Assembly: GCA_026686845.1 (NCBI GenBank)
Contig: JAIVEN010000021.1
Location: forward strand, 25,314,001 to 25,378,000
Length of the DNA stretch: 64,000 bases
Direction of reading: 5' to 3'
Source of the DNA: Adenanthera pavonina
Lineage: Eukaryota; Streptophyta; Magnoliopsida; Fabales; Fabaceae
Of this stretch, positions 49,743-61,388 are shown in pieces (positions within the stretch are counted from its first letter, which is position 1; each line of letters opens with the position of its first letter). Under the pieces are notes generated by a model. It ran no database searches. It was given only the letters and a program-made list of their open reading frames with translations, and had not been told where the DNA came from. Both the position numbers and the translations under genes were made by a program.

Positions 49743-52286
49743 ATGGCTTCCTCATCATCCCTCAAGCTCTTCCTCCTTCTCTTCCCAATCTTTCTCTCAC
49801 CCACTTACGCTTCTCCTACGACAACATTACAAGCAAATCTCACTTCCATAAGATCTTTCTGCAGCACCACCCCATACCCACAAGTTTGCTTCGATTCTTT
49901 GAAGCTTGGGATTTCTATCAACATAAGCCCAAACATCATCACCTACCTGCTTCAGTCTCTGCAAGTAGCCATATCCCAAGCCACCCAGCTCTCTGATCTA
50001 TTCCACACTATAGGAGGAGGCGGCGGCGGTTCTAGTTCCAATCTCGTGGAGAAGCAGAGAGGGTCAATCCAGGACTGTAAGGAGCTTCATCTTTCAACCT
50101 TGACTTCTCTTAAAAGATCACTTTCTGGGGTTCGTGATTCTCCTACTTCTTCCAGTAAGCTTACCGAAGCTAGAGTCTACCTCAGCGCCGCCATGACCAA
50201 TAAAAACACTTGCTTGGAAGGGCTCGACTCTGCTACGGGCTCTCTCAAGCCTGTTCTTGTCGACTCTGTAATAAAAACCTACATACATGTCAGCAATTCT
50301 CTATCCATGCTCTCTAAGCCAGGTGATTCACAAACTCACACAATAAACTCTTAAGTTCACTTTTCTTTTTTATCTCCCGTCTGAGGTTTTTTAATGGAAG
50401 AAGAGAAAATTAGAGAGAATTAGAGAAATTTAATCCCTTGAAATTTCGTTCTCCACCCTTTATAAATTTAAATATTAATTTTTTCAATTAATTTTTTTAA
50501 AAATTAAATAATTATAATTCAATTCTTTTAATTAAATAAAATTTTATTAAAATAAAATACCTCCGATTCCTTCTTTTCCAATTTCTTTTATTAAAATTTC
50601 CTTCATTATCCTGCCCTCCTCTGACTGAATGGACCCTAAAATTACAATCTTCAAGTCGATATAATGTATCATTTCACATTCATCATATATCCTCACAATC
50701 TTCAATTTCTAATTATAACATTAATCTCATGACAACTTCCGTCTCCACTTCCACTAAAAAAATAGTGAATTAATAAACTAGTAGTTTGGCAGTGACCCCA
50801 CAAATAGTTTCAAATAACCGAACAAAAGATCTGATATTGAATATGATTAACTATCAGTATCAAGTATGAATTAATCCTGTATCCTTTTATGTCGTTATCA
50901 TTATAATTATCATTGTGCATCACCAGGGTTGGGAGGTTCCAGAGGCCAAAAGAACCGGCGGCGTTTAATGGGAGCTCCGGCGTGGCTGAGGAGGAGGGAC
51001 CGTCGGATCTTGGAGAGCTCGGACGGGGAAGAATACGATCCAGGCGAGATGATTGTGGTGGCTGCGGATAGAACGGGGAACTTCAGCACCATTACTGAAG
51101 CTGTCAACTTTGCTCCCAATAATAGCTTGTACAGGACAGTGATCTATGTGAAGGCAGGGGCTTACGAGGAAAATGTAGAGGTTCCAAGTTACAAGACTAA
51201 CATTGTTCTCCTCGGAGATGGAAGTGATGTCACTCTCATTACTGGTGACAGAAGCGCGGGCGATGGTTGGACCACCTTCAGATCTGCAACTCTGGGTAAA
51301 CACTTGAGAGTTCTGTGCTATATACCTTTATCAGAAAAATCACGGGGTCGTTTTCTGATAATCTATCAACTGTTGGACTGTTCGCCTTCATTATTAGGAT
51401 GTGGCTTGTAATTTTTCTTAAGCGTGAGAGAGCAGAGAAGAAAATGACATTTGAGGCTGAGGGTACTTTGCGATCCCCATCATTATCATGAACAGTGACG
51501 ACGTTGTGAAAACCAGACTTAAAAAGGCATCACGGAATTCTAGTTCTATATAATTATATTGATAATTCTCATTTTGTTTTGTTTTCAGCCGTATCTGGTG
51601 ACGGCTTTCTGGCACGAGACATAGCGATAGAGAACAGGGCAGGGCCAGAGAAGCACCAAGCAGTAGCGTTGAGAGTAAACGCTGACTTAACTGCACTCTA
51701 CAGATGCGCCGTTTATGGCTACCAGGACACCCTCTACGTCCACTCGTTCCGACAGTTCTACAGGGAATGCGACATCTACGGCACCATCGACTTCATCTTC
51801 GGAAACGCAGCCGTCGTTTTCCAAGCCTGCGACATCGTTTCCAGAAAGCCACTGCCTCACCAGTTCACCGTCATCACAGCTCAATCCCGAGACACCCCAG
51901 ACGAGTACACTGGAATCTCAATCCAGAATTGCTCCATCATAGCCACCGAAGACCTCTATTCTAATTCTAGCAGCTTCAAGAGCTACCTCGGACGCCCATG
52001 GAGGCCCTATTCTCGGACTCTGTTCCTTGAGTCTTACATCGATGACTTCGTGGACCCAAGGGGGTGGACCAAGTGGTCTGACTCTGACGATGATCGAGAT
52101 TTGGGGAGTTTGTACTATGGAGAGTACCGTAATTATGGGCCGGGCTCGGGTACGGGTGGGAGAGTGAGTTGGGCTGGGTACCATGTGATGGAATATGAGG
52201 ATGCTTATAATTTTACGGTTTCCCAGTTCATTGTGGGTGATGCTTGGCTCCAGTCCACTTCATTCCCTTATGATGCTGGCATTTGA
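49743..52286 (+). CDS. Type-I pectin methylesterase with PMEI pro-region
   Basis: It has three exons: 49743-50322, 50927-51295 and 51589-52286. They total 1647 nt or 548 aa, with GT-AG phase-1 introns at the same two places as the upstream PME. The start is the ATG in CCATGG; the codons before it are not ATG. A signal peptide (LKLFLLLFPIFLSPTYAS) leads into a full PMEI pro-domain, with FCSTTPYPQVCFDSL for the first Cys pair, DCKELH, and YLSAAMTNKNTCLEGLD. The processing region is rich in subtilase-type sites: NRRRLMGAPAWL and RRDRRIL. The catalytic domain has GAYEENVEV, QAVALR, GYQDTLYVHS, DFIFGNAA and LGRPWRPYSR, with all active-site residues intact. It acts on pectin in the apoplast; the pro-domain normally keeps it inactive until cleaved in the Golgi (family knowledge). 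Confidence 0.94.
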
Positions 52287-53193
52287 CCCTAAACATAAAC
52301 ATATTACCAGATTTTAGTTTGATTTACTGCTTGCTGATAATGTAATTGTTCTCATCTAAGTAGAATCAATATCTCAAATACAATATAATATGATATGGAA
52401 TATATGACTATTTTTAAAAATTTTAGGATACGAGTGCGAGGGATATTCATACCTATATAATATTATTTATATAATTATTTATATGTATAATTAATGAATT
52501 TATTCATTAAAAGAAAAATGAGGATTGAATATTCTAAAAATTATAGTAAAATTATAGTATAAGTGTTAAAATAAATAATAAAATATTTATAATAATTTCA
52601 AATATTTATATTTTATTATAAAAATTTGAAGCGATATAAATGAATACAAAATAGTATGAATAGATACATATACATAAATATAGCATGTGTATCATATTAT
52701 ATCATGTATCGGATACGCTGCGTCTATTAATGCTTCATAGGTTCTCATCATGACCAAGAGAGGTTAGGTTGCCTTTGAGTGACAATGTACAATAACATTG
52801 AAAATAGATTAATTCATCGTGAACATGGGTGTGCGTATGTGAATAAAAATTGGTACCTTTTTTTTTTGTGAGTACCAAGGGTATTTTTCCATTGACAGTT
52901 GGAAGTTAATTCGTTCAAGACATACAGCTCACCAAAGTGGATTTTACTTATTTCAGTGAAATCTTTTTCATACATACATAAAAAATTGTACTTTATTTCA
53001 ACATTAACAAGTCAAATTAACATAAACCTAAGACGATGCTAACACATTCCGGACATAATTCACAATCTAAAATTAGTACATAAGCAATCTAAAAGGTACT
53101 TTTTTTTTCGCAATATGTTTCTTTTAGCTAGAGAAAAGAGTAGTTTTTTAGGGGAAAATGATGCATGCGTGTACGTATCTTGGAAAAATATTT
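52287..53193. other. Intergenic region between second PME and the large Mutator-like element
   Basis: This is 3' UTR followed by AT-rich DNA. GGTACC-T(n)-GTGA-GTACC at about 52853 resembles the poly(T) insertions elsewhere but with only a 5-base match. No gene is seen. Confidence 0.4.
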
Positions 53194-53202
53194 GGGTGAC
53201 TA

Positions 53203-53402
53203 GGATTTTTGATTAAAATACATTAAATAAAAAAATAAATATTAATATACATCATTTTTAAAAATATTTACCGAAATGTTATAAATTTGAGATTTATTAA
53301 TAAATCGTAACATATCAGAGCGATTTATAAATGGGTATAACACATCACACTTTATTTTTTTATTTTATTAGTAAAGTCGAACTGACACAGTTTGACTTCA
53401 CA
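53203..53402 (+). repeat. Left terminal inverted repeat of the large Mutator-like element
   Basis: It is mirrored by 61172-61379. Shared words, allowing for inversion, include ATATACATCATTTTTAAAA, ATTTACCGAAATG, TATAAATTTGAGAT, GATTTATAAATGGGT and TTGACTTCAC/GCGACTTCAC. Confidence 0.88.
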
Positions 53403-53428
53403 TGCAGCTTAATTTTTTTTTTAAATTA

Positions 53429-53627
53429 AGGCTCCCAGCTGATGGGCAGCCTCAGTCATTAATTGCAATTGATTGATGACTGAGCATCAGTCATCAATTA
53501 CAATTGATGTGTAATTTTTTTTTTATTTGTTTTAAATGTAAGTTGATGCAGCGTTTTTTTTTTTTAAGTAAGGCTGCCCAATAAAAGCTAGGGCAGCCTT
53601 ACTTGCGTCGATTGATGATCGACGCAA
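53429..53627. repeat. Left subterminal hairpin array
   Basis: Four hairpins are separated by T/A runs. They are AAGGCTCCCA..TGGGCAGCCT (53429-53452); a perfect 12-bp stem ATTGATGACTGA with 3-base loop (53472-53498); a perfect 14-bp stem AAGTAAGGCTGCCC (53566-53604); and a perfect 10-bp stem TTGCGTCGAT (53603-53627). The same stem words recur in the right-hand array. Confidence 0.85.
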
Positions 53628-53964
53628 ATTTTTTTTTAAATATAACATTTTTTTATTATATTAATAATTATAAAATAAGTATTAATGAATAATTATTATA
53701 ATTATAAAATAATTATTACAAATAATAATAATAATTGTTAAATAATATTATTATATTAACAAGTGAGTATTATAATAATTAAAAACATACAAATGATAAA
53801 AAAATTAATTTTTAAACAAACTATTGAAGTTTAATTGATAAACCTAAATTTTTACATCAATTAAAGATAAAAATATTTCTTTTAGAAAAAAAAAATCGTT
53901 TATCTTATACATAATGACTTCCCGTACCACATCTTGGTCTTGTTCAAACACGTTGTGGTCGTCT

Positions 53965-56143
53965 CTATCTTATGGGTTCTTCATGTTGAGATTCAGGTGA
54001 TTCGTTAGCAGTTGTAGCTAGTGGGGTATTTAAATCAAATACAGGAGACTCAATATGAGGAATCGACTGCTGTGCAGCTTCATTTGATGGTCCACCTATT
54101 TCAAATGAGTAATTATTATATTCAGGCTCAAAAAGTGGTGAATTCTCCAATAATGTGATGAATGGGCCGAGTTGGTCTAAATTGTGTGAGCTTAATTGGG
54201 ATACGGATGATGGTGGCACGTAATGGTATTGGGTAAAAATATCTGAAGAAGAAGTGGTTTGGGGATTTTGTTCCTCTTCATCTCTCACCACATCATGATT
54301 TTGTTCCTCTTTTTCTTCAACTGCAACTGGTGGTTGAGTTGACAAATAACCACCACGTCGCTTACTTGGTCTTCCCTGAACAATCACTGGACGCGGTAGC
54401 TCAACTGTAGGTGGGGCAGGCTGAGGGACCATGTTGTGGTGTTGTTCTCTTAATGCCATTCTAATGTTTTGTTAGCCCCGTATAACCCTTTGTTGATATT
54501 CTGTAGTTGGCATTGGTAAATGGTCTTGAATACTTAGTTGAATTAATTCATCAACTATATCTACCTGAAATAAAAAACAAGACATTATTATATAATGATA
54601 TTATTTATATAGAACAAAATGAAGACAATGATTTTAGTTAGATAGTTACTGCAAAACCGGTTGCAGCACTAGCTGGGTGGATCCACCGTCGAGTATGCCT
54701 CCAATACCATCGCATGTACTTAGATGCCCGATCTAATGCCTCATGTGTCATGGCTGATTCAACAATAGCATTATGTCACCCAAATCATAATTGAATATAC
54801 TCCATGTACTTTTGAATCCAATTTTCTGATCTCCTTCCTCTTAGCTAGATTGTGTGGCAATTCCCCAAATAAACTGGAACGAGAGGTATTGGTTGTTGAT
54901 AACCAAATTGCCTAAGCACACGATCAGGATGATGCCATTCAATTATATGGAAGCATATCAGGGGGACTGAAGCTCGCCAGATTTGTGGTGACGCCAAGCA
55001 ATATCCTGGAATTAATTGCTGTGCTATTAGAGATTTATAAGGTTGCCAAACTACGTCTTCCTCCCCCATTGCATCAAGTAACTTTCTATGAGTATATAAC
55101 ACCCACTCAATCGGACGAGGTTGTTGTCCTACATTCTTCTATCTGTAATGACATGAAAAAACTTGTGAAAATTTGTATGATTAAAATAATAAGCTAAAAT
55201 CAAATAGTTGACATAAATTAAGCATACCTAAATCCCAAAGGTGGTATGAGAGGATAAATATCTATACGTGGATTTAGTAGTATAGGTCGTTCTGGTGCCA
55301 ACATTGGGAAACGATCCCATGCCCAAAGGTGGAGTAATGTCATACATCCATGCATCCCCTTCTCTGTTTCTTGTGTGGCATTGCATAATTCTTTGAATAA
55401 GTGTGCTAATACTGCAGATCCCCAAGAATATTGGCCAGCACTTGAGAGATCCAAAAGCAATGGGAGATACATCAAATAAACCTTATGACTGGATCTATCT
55501 GGCATTAGAAATCCACCAATCAACTGTAGTATATATGCACGAGTGAATCTTTGTATTTATAATTCATCCGCGTCATCATTGAGGTTGGGAAAGTGTTCTA
55601 CTAGCCAAGTAATCGATATTCTCTGTCCATACATATACTCTGCAGGTGGTATAATGCCAAGTCCCATATGACAAACATTAGCCCAATCTAAATCTGTATT
55701 ACCACATACAGGTAGTCCATCACAAGGGAGGCCTAACTGAATTGCCACATCCTATAAAGTTATTGTGCATTCTCCGCGGAATGTATGAAAAGTATGGGTC
55801 TCAGGACGCCACCTCTCAACAAATGCTGAAACCAAAGCCAGATTATACTCAAATTGGCCTATTCTAGCAACGCCGTAGAATCCAGTCTGTATAAGATAAG
55901 GCACAATTTGGATTGGTGGCTCAATTAGTCGATCCTTATGCATGACTTGACGAGTTTGAAGAATCCGATTTGCCTGAAAAAGTGAAAATATAATTTCTAA
56001 TGATTATGAATAATTGATACTTACACGTGAAAAAAATTACTTATATTTTTAGACCACACAACCTCCGAAATATGCCATGGTTGTAAATATAACAGTGAAT
56101 TATCCTCTGGTCCAGGGTTGATCATGTCATGTGGCTGTGCCAT
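53965..56143 (-). pseudogene. Plant mobile domain (PMD, MAIN-like) gene inside the Mutator-like element, disrupted
   Basis: The apparent start is ATG at 56143 (MAQPHDMINPGPEDNSLLYL, a typical PMD opening). Likely exons continue from 55973 (after CAG) to 55228 (before GTATGC), from 55142 (after CAG), and a last part ending at 53965. PMD hallmarks are FVERWRPETHTFHTFRGECT, DVAIQLGLPCDGLPVCG, WLVEHFPNL, LIGGFLMPD, YLPLLLDLSSAGQYSWGSAV and the tail with GRPSKRRG. Stops interrupt it after TITL (where the family has Q), after NDDADEL, after PLGFR (where a W is usual), after GNCHTI and further on. PMD proteins occur both as host genes (MAIN/MAIL1) and within plant transposons. Its role in transposition is unknown. 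Confidence 0.82.
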
Positions 56144-56316
56144 CGGAGAACTGTCTCTGCAATGTTTGGAGTTAAAAATGAAAGTACAATCCAATGTAAT
56201 TACATTAAAAAGCCCATGGAGACAATTACAAATAATAATTTTCCATGCCTTTGACAATATAATAATGCCATATATATATATTTGAAAATTCTTAAATACA
56301 TGGGTAAGTATACTAA

Positions 56317-58980
56317 TTAATGTCTAGAAGTCTGACACTGTGGACAAGTGGAACGATTATAATCTACTTGCCTACATAACCCACACCTATTAGGTTGACT
56401 AGTCATGGTCCAATTCATTTCATTACGTATACGAGTTGAACGTGGACAACCTTTTTCTCGAATCATTGTAGGGTCTGGGATCAGAGGTGGAATATCAGTT
56501 TCCGGCCAATGCACCTCATCACCTATTGGGTGGAACTCATTGCTATGAGCAAGGCTCAAGGTTTCTAACTTGAACACTGGATCCACAAATTGCAAATGAT
56601 TTACTTGTACACTAGCACATGCTGCAATGACATGCATGCATGGATACTTTTGTACCTGAAATTCTCCATAGTCACATGTTTTTTTATTTAAGTTGACCTT
56701 GCAACAACGACTAAATTGACGGAGTTGAACATTGTATGGCTCATCAACCTCAAATGAGGTTTCTCTCCTATCATATATGCGGACAATGCATGCAGATGCA
56801 GCTTGTGTTGCTATTTTTAACTTTCTATTCAATGTCTCAGAAAACACTTGGCCAGTAGCTATTTGTGCATGCACTTGTTGGGAGCGTTTGACAAAATAGT
56901 TGTTGACCCTATACATAGTAGCTTTCATAATACCAGTAATTGGCAAACTCCGAACACCTTTAAAGACACCATTCATGTATTCAACAAGATTAGTTGTCAT
57001 GTGACCATAACGTCAGTACCCACTGTCATATGCACGGGACCATTTCTCTATTGGGATGTTGGCAATCCATGCGGCTGCAGGTAGATGAGTTAATGCTATC
57101 TCTTCCAATTGTCGGTTAACATAATGGCGCTCATATGCATAGCCTGCAAATAATTAGAAATTTATAATTACTAATTTCATAATTACATGTTAATTTATGT
57201 GAACAAAGCAATTGACACTCACCAATATTTATGAACTTATCCTTCAGCCAGTTTGTTCAATGTGCTTTACGAAGGTTGGCAGCAACATGTCGTAGGCAAA
57301 AAACATGATATCCATGTGCAAGCCATCCTACTTGTTCATTTGCAACTGCAGACATGATTGAAGGATGTCTATCAGAAATTAGACATATCCCAGTTCTTCT
57401 CTTAACAACACATTGATGCACATGATATAAGAACCATGTCCAAGCACCTTTTGTCTCCCCTTCAACAACAGCGAATGCAAGTGGAACAACATTGCGGTCA
57501 CCATCCTGTATTATGGCCATAAGAAGTATGCCTTTATATTTACCATACAGAAAAGTTCCATCAACTTGGATTATGGGTTTTAGGTGATCGAATGCATTGA
57601 TACATGGTTTGAAAGCTCAAAATACACGCTTAAACATGTCAAGTGACTGCCCTTCAGAATTGGTTTGTGAACATGGTTTGCTTGGAATTTTAATATATGA
57701 CCGAGGCATGAAATGTTGGACAACAGCTAACCACCTAGGTAATAATAAGTATGAGCTCTCCCAATTACCAAAAGTAATAGCAAGTGCTAGTTGCTTTGCC
57801 CTCCATGCTTTTCTGTATGACACGGTGTAACCGAACATTGATTACATTCGCTCAATTATTTGAGACAGTTTTACGTCCGGTTGATCAGTCACCATCACCA
57901 CTATGGAAGATGAGATAACATTAGCATCCAACTTAGGATGATCTTGAGTTAATGATGTGGCTAAACATGTATAGGACCCCACATATCTTGTGACCTTCCA
58001 GTCCATTCCATTTCGTTTCCTACATACCCTTAGTCTCCAATTACAACTAGCTCCATAGTTTATGCAGCGATATTTTTCATATTTGTTACTTAATGATACA
58101 CGTTAAATGTATGATGAACTCGAACAGAGTAAAGTTTGGCTGCAAGTCTTAGAGTACGGATATTATTAAAAATTTGGCCAATTGAGAACTCTTGACTATT
58201 GTTCAAATGTAAAATAGCTCCCGTTCTTCCAAACTCATGATCCACAGCTAACTCACAATTTACAAGTGAAAAGAAATTAGCTGCAAGCTCTTCGTGTTCA
58301 TTTACATGCAACGTTGTGTCTGGGACATTATTACCCCCCTCATAATTCTCATCATTAGCCTCATTTTCACTATCATCATCATTGTTCTCACCACCGGCAT
58401 TTATTAAAGAATTATACTTATCCTCATTCTCAAATTTATCCATAATATCCTCAGTTGGATCAAGCGAACATGATGGTATATTATTGCCAACATCTGGGTA
58501 AGGATCAAATAGATGAAAATTTTCTAAGTTCATACTAAGTCTTGATCTATGTTCTACTAAATCCACTTGATTACTACTTGATGGGAATGTATGTCTCACA
58601 TAGTCCCCTAGTGGTTATGATTCAAGATGGTTGTCTATTTCCACGTTCGAAGTATGAGCATACAACTCTGCTCCTGTTAATTGAGTAGAATATTGCGAAT
58701 TTATTTCCCACATCCTTTATACGTCAGAATCTTTTGCCAGAATACATGATTGATGTCGTGGTGGATTTATGTATACTGGATATCTATATACCAAATCTGA
58801 CACAATTTCATTTAGAGGAAGTTGAAGTTTCTACCCAACAACTTGCTTTAATTGTATCAAGCTAATATTCGGATCAACACTTATCATTTTTATACTGTCA
58901 GACTCAAATGTTACCCCATATGGACCATTGAAAATCCGTCCATTCGCATATACATAAACCCACTCTTTTCTAGTGTCCAT
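56317..58980 (-). pseudogene. MURA-type Mutator transposase, disrupted
   Basis: The start is probably ATG at 58980 (MDTRKEWVYVYANGRIF), the PB1-like N-terminal region of MULE transposases. An acidic stretch follows (58090-58599), then a WRLRV zinc-binding region and the DDE core: QVDGTFLYGKYKG (first D), PLAFAVVEGETKGAWTWFL, LISDRHPSI (second D), FCLRHVAANLR, then RYGHMTTNLVEYMNGVFKG. The end holds a SWIM-like CDYGEFQVQKYPCMHV and a decayed zinc knuckle CGLCRQVDYNRSTCPQC. Damage includes at least five in-frame stops (for example TGA at 57257-57259 and 57013-57015, and three in the first 130 codons) and a frameshift near 58090. An intron is likely between GTGAGT at about 57223 and the TTTGCAG at about 57145. 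Confidence 0.85.
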
Positions 58981-59718
58981 TATTGTTCCTAAGATATAAA
59001 ATTGTTTATCATTTATTAATAAACATGAAAATTATTAATTCACCCAAAACTAATATTACCACCAATATAAACTTTTATTTTTATTACCTACAATTTATTT
59101 ATTATATTCTCAAATTAAAAAAATACAATTAATGGTGAATTAATTTGATAAATTGGTACAAATTGTTGTTCAAAATTTTCATAAAAAAATTTAAATTTAA
59201 ATTAAATATTGTTGTAAACATTGTTCTCACAAATTTTTTTTTTCACCAAAAAATATTCACATCACTTTATTTTTTTTAAGTGTTCAAATTATTATCTTTT
59301 ATACATATCACATTAAAAAAATATACTTCAATTCTGCCATAGTCTAATGAAACTTAAATTTTATTAATAAATATAATTAGGTTAATAGCATTTACTATGT
59401 CTTATAATTATTTTTTATTATAAACTTGTATATAATAAAATGCTACTTAATATACGTTTTATTATTTTTTATATTCTACATAATCACCCATTCACTATTT
59501 ATTTTAATCATCATTCTTCTCATGTAATTTATTTTTAATATAAAATTTGATGTTCATTTAAATAATTAAAATTTGATTTTGGTTACATTAATTTGCCACT
59601 TCTTTTTTAAATGGTGCTTATCATTTTCATTTTTTACAAAATAAATACATCTATATTTATTAATTTTTAACAATATAAATTATATATTTATAATAATATA
59701 TATATATTATATAGGCAT

Positions 59719-59745
59719 GGGAGGGTGGGTTAGGGGGGGGAGGGG
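59719..59745 (+). other. G-quadruplex motif upstream of the transposase gene
   Basis: Four or more G-runs with 1-3 base loops (GGG-A-GGG-T-GGG-TTA-GGGGGGGG-A-GGGG) lie 740 bp upstream of the transposase ATG, on the strand opposite to the gene, followed by a (GT)n tract. It stands out sharply from the AT-rich surroundings. Confidence 0.8.
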
Positions 59746-60625
59746 TGTGTGTGTGTCTTTGTATAGATACTGGGTACCTTTATGAGAGAGAGAATGAACA
59801 TAGAGTATCAACATTTGTAGTTCCTTTTTTTTAATATACCATGAAAATATAAATCTTAACTCTAGTAGAATTATGGTAAATAATGATCAAAGTTTAAAAA
59901 AAAAAGAATATTGTCTATGTACAGTATTTTTTTATAATTATTTTTCTTATATTTTTGCATATAATCTATTTATATGTAATATTTGGTTCAACTTCCCTAA
60001 AAGAAATATACTTCAACAAAGATATTTCACACATATTTATATATGTTTCACATACCATGTATCTAGATATCATCACACCACATATAAGAGAGCAAAACTT
60101 AGGGACCAAAAAAATATTTAATGCTGGGTTGTTAGGAGGAATTTTCTTGACATGTAATATAATAGAGAAAAACTAATATAATGACTCAAAATCTAAACAA
60201 CCTAGATATGGAAAATAATTATATCTCCGTAAATGATAAATATAAATTTAAATATCATAAAACTTGCATCACCATTAAATATACTTACCTTATAAAAGTT
60301 GGAGAAAAAATAAGTGATGATAAAGATAAGGATTCTGAGAGATCTCTCCACTTGAAAGAAGCTCATGGCTTTAATTGTATAGCAATTCCACTTCAAAAGA
60401 AAGTCATGAGCATAACGATGCGGCAGTATTTCCTTCAAAGAACTAACAGCATAATAGAGAACATAAGAGACAGTTGCAATTGAAAGTGGATGCTAAAATA
60501 AAATGTAACAAATAAAAGAATACTGAAATCATTAAATAAACTACAAGATGATATTGTATATTTTTGTTGTAGTTAGATTTTAAATTTTTTTCACTGAACA
60601 AACAAGCACACATGCCTATCTATAT

Positions 60626-61121
60626 TGACACAACGCTCAGCATTGTGTCAATCAACGCTGCATGAGGTAGCATTGTGTCAATCAATGTTACCTCATGCAG
60701 CTTTAACTAAAGGAAGAAAAAGCTGAGCATTGGATGAGGCTTTAATAAATAAAAATTCAACGTTGCCACGTTGGTCAGTTTGACTGATGCGACGCGGCAA
60801 CGTGAGCTGCCCAGCTAAGATAACTTAGCTGAGCAGCTTTACATTTAAAAAAAAAAAATTTGTGTCAGTCATCAAGTAAGGTTGCCCAGCAAGCTGGGCA
60901 ACCTTACTTTTTTTTTAAAAAAATGTAAGCTGCTTACATTTAAAAAGGAAAAAAACTTGCGGCAGTCATACATGCGTCAGTCATGATGACTGCCGCAATT
61001 AAAAGCTGGACAACCTTAATTTAAAAAAAATGTAAGAGCTTATATTTAAAAAAAAATTGCACGTCAGTCATCAATTGATGACTGACGCGGCATGTAAGGC
61101 TGCCCAGTGTTGGGCAGCCTT
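60626..61121. repeat. Right subterminal hairpin array
   Basis: At least nine hairpins occur in 500 bp. Stems are at 60626-60650, 60657-60701 (19 bp, one G/T mismatch), 60760-60803, 60805-60838, 60874-60909 (perfect 17-bp stem, 2-base loop), 60922-60940, 60957-60998 (13-bp stem), 61063-61086 (perfect 24-base palindrome) and 61096-61121 (11-bp stem). Recurrent stem words are AAGGCTGCCCA, GTCAGTCATCAA and GCGGCA. Poly(A)/(T) runs separate many of them. Confidence 0.88.
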
Positions 61122-61171
61122 TGAAAAAAAAAAACAAAATTAGTTGCATTAACTGGATTGACGTAGTGTCA

Positions 61172-61379
61172 GTGAAGTCGCACTGTATTAGTCCGATTTA
61201 ACTGATGACAAAAAAAAATAAAAAAATAAAGCGTGAAATGTCAGACCCATTTATAAATCGGTCTGACACATTACGATTTATTAGTAGATCTCAAATTTAT
61301 AGCATTTCGGTAAATACTTTTAAAAATGATGTATATTGATATTTGTTTTTTTTATTTGATGTATTTTAATCAAAAAGCC
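61172..61379 (-). repeat. Right terminal inverted repeat of the large Mutator-like element
   Basis: It is the inverted partner of 53203-53402 and ends ...AATCAAAAAGCC immediately before the second GGGTGACTA target copy. Confidence 0.88.
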
Positions 61380-61388
61380 GGGTGACTA

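Larger units (their letters stand above)
53203..61379 (-). mobile_element. Large Mutator-like element carrying transposase and plant-mobile-domain genes
   Basis: The element spans 8177 bp. The left terminus is GGATTTTTGATTAAAATACA; the right, reverse-complemented, is GGCTTTTTGATTAAAATACA. The 9-bp duplication GGGTGACTA flanks it exactly at 53194-53202 and 61380-61388. Terminal inverted repeats run about 200 bp (53203-53402 and 61172-61379) with few differences. Both internal genes read on the minus strand. Each is broken by stops, so this copy is not autonomous now, although the intact target duplication and well-matched ends suggest a not very ancient insertion. Hairpin-rich arrays lie just inside both repeats. 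Confidence 0.92.

Noticed and set aside
51704..51964. Arg/His-rich ORFs overlapping the second PME
   Set aside because: They are alternate-frame shadows of the PME third exon, which has all catalytic motifs.
60626..61121. CRISPR-like or satellite interpretation of the hairpin array
   Set aside because: The units are inverted repeats of unequal size with irregular spacing, not direct repeats with uniform spacers, and the host is a plant.
53203..61379. Gypsy or Copia element as the source of the PMD gene
   Set aside because: No integrase, RT or LTRs were found; TIRs, 9-bp duplication and a MURA-type transposase fit Mutator.
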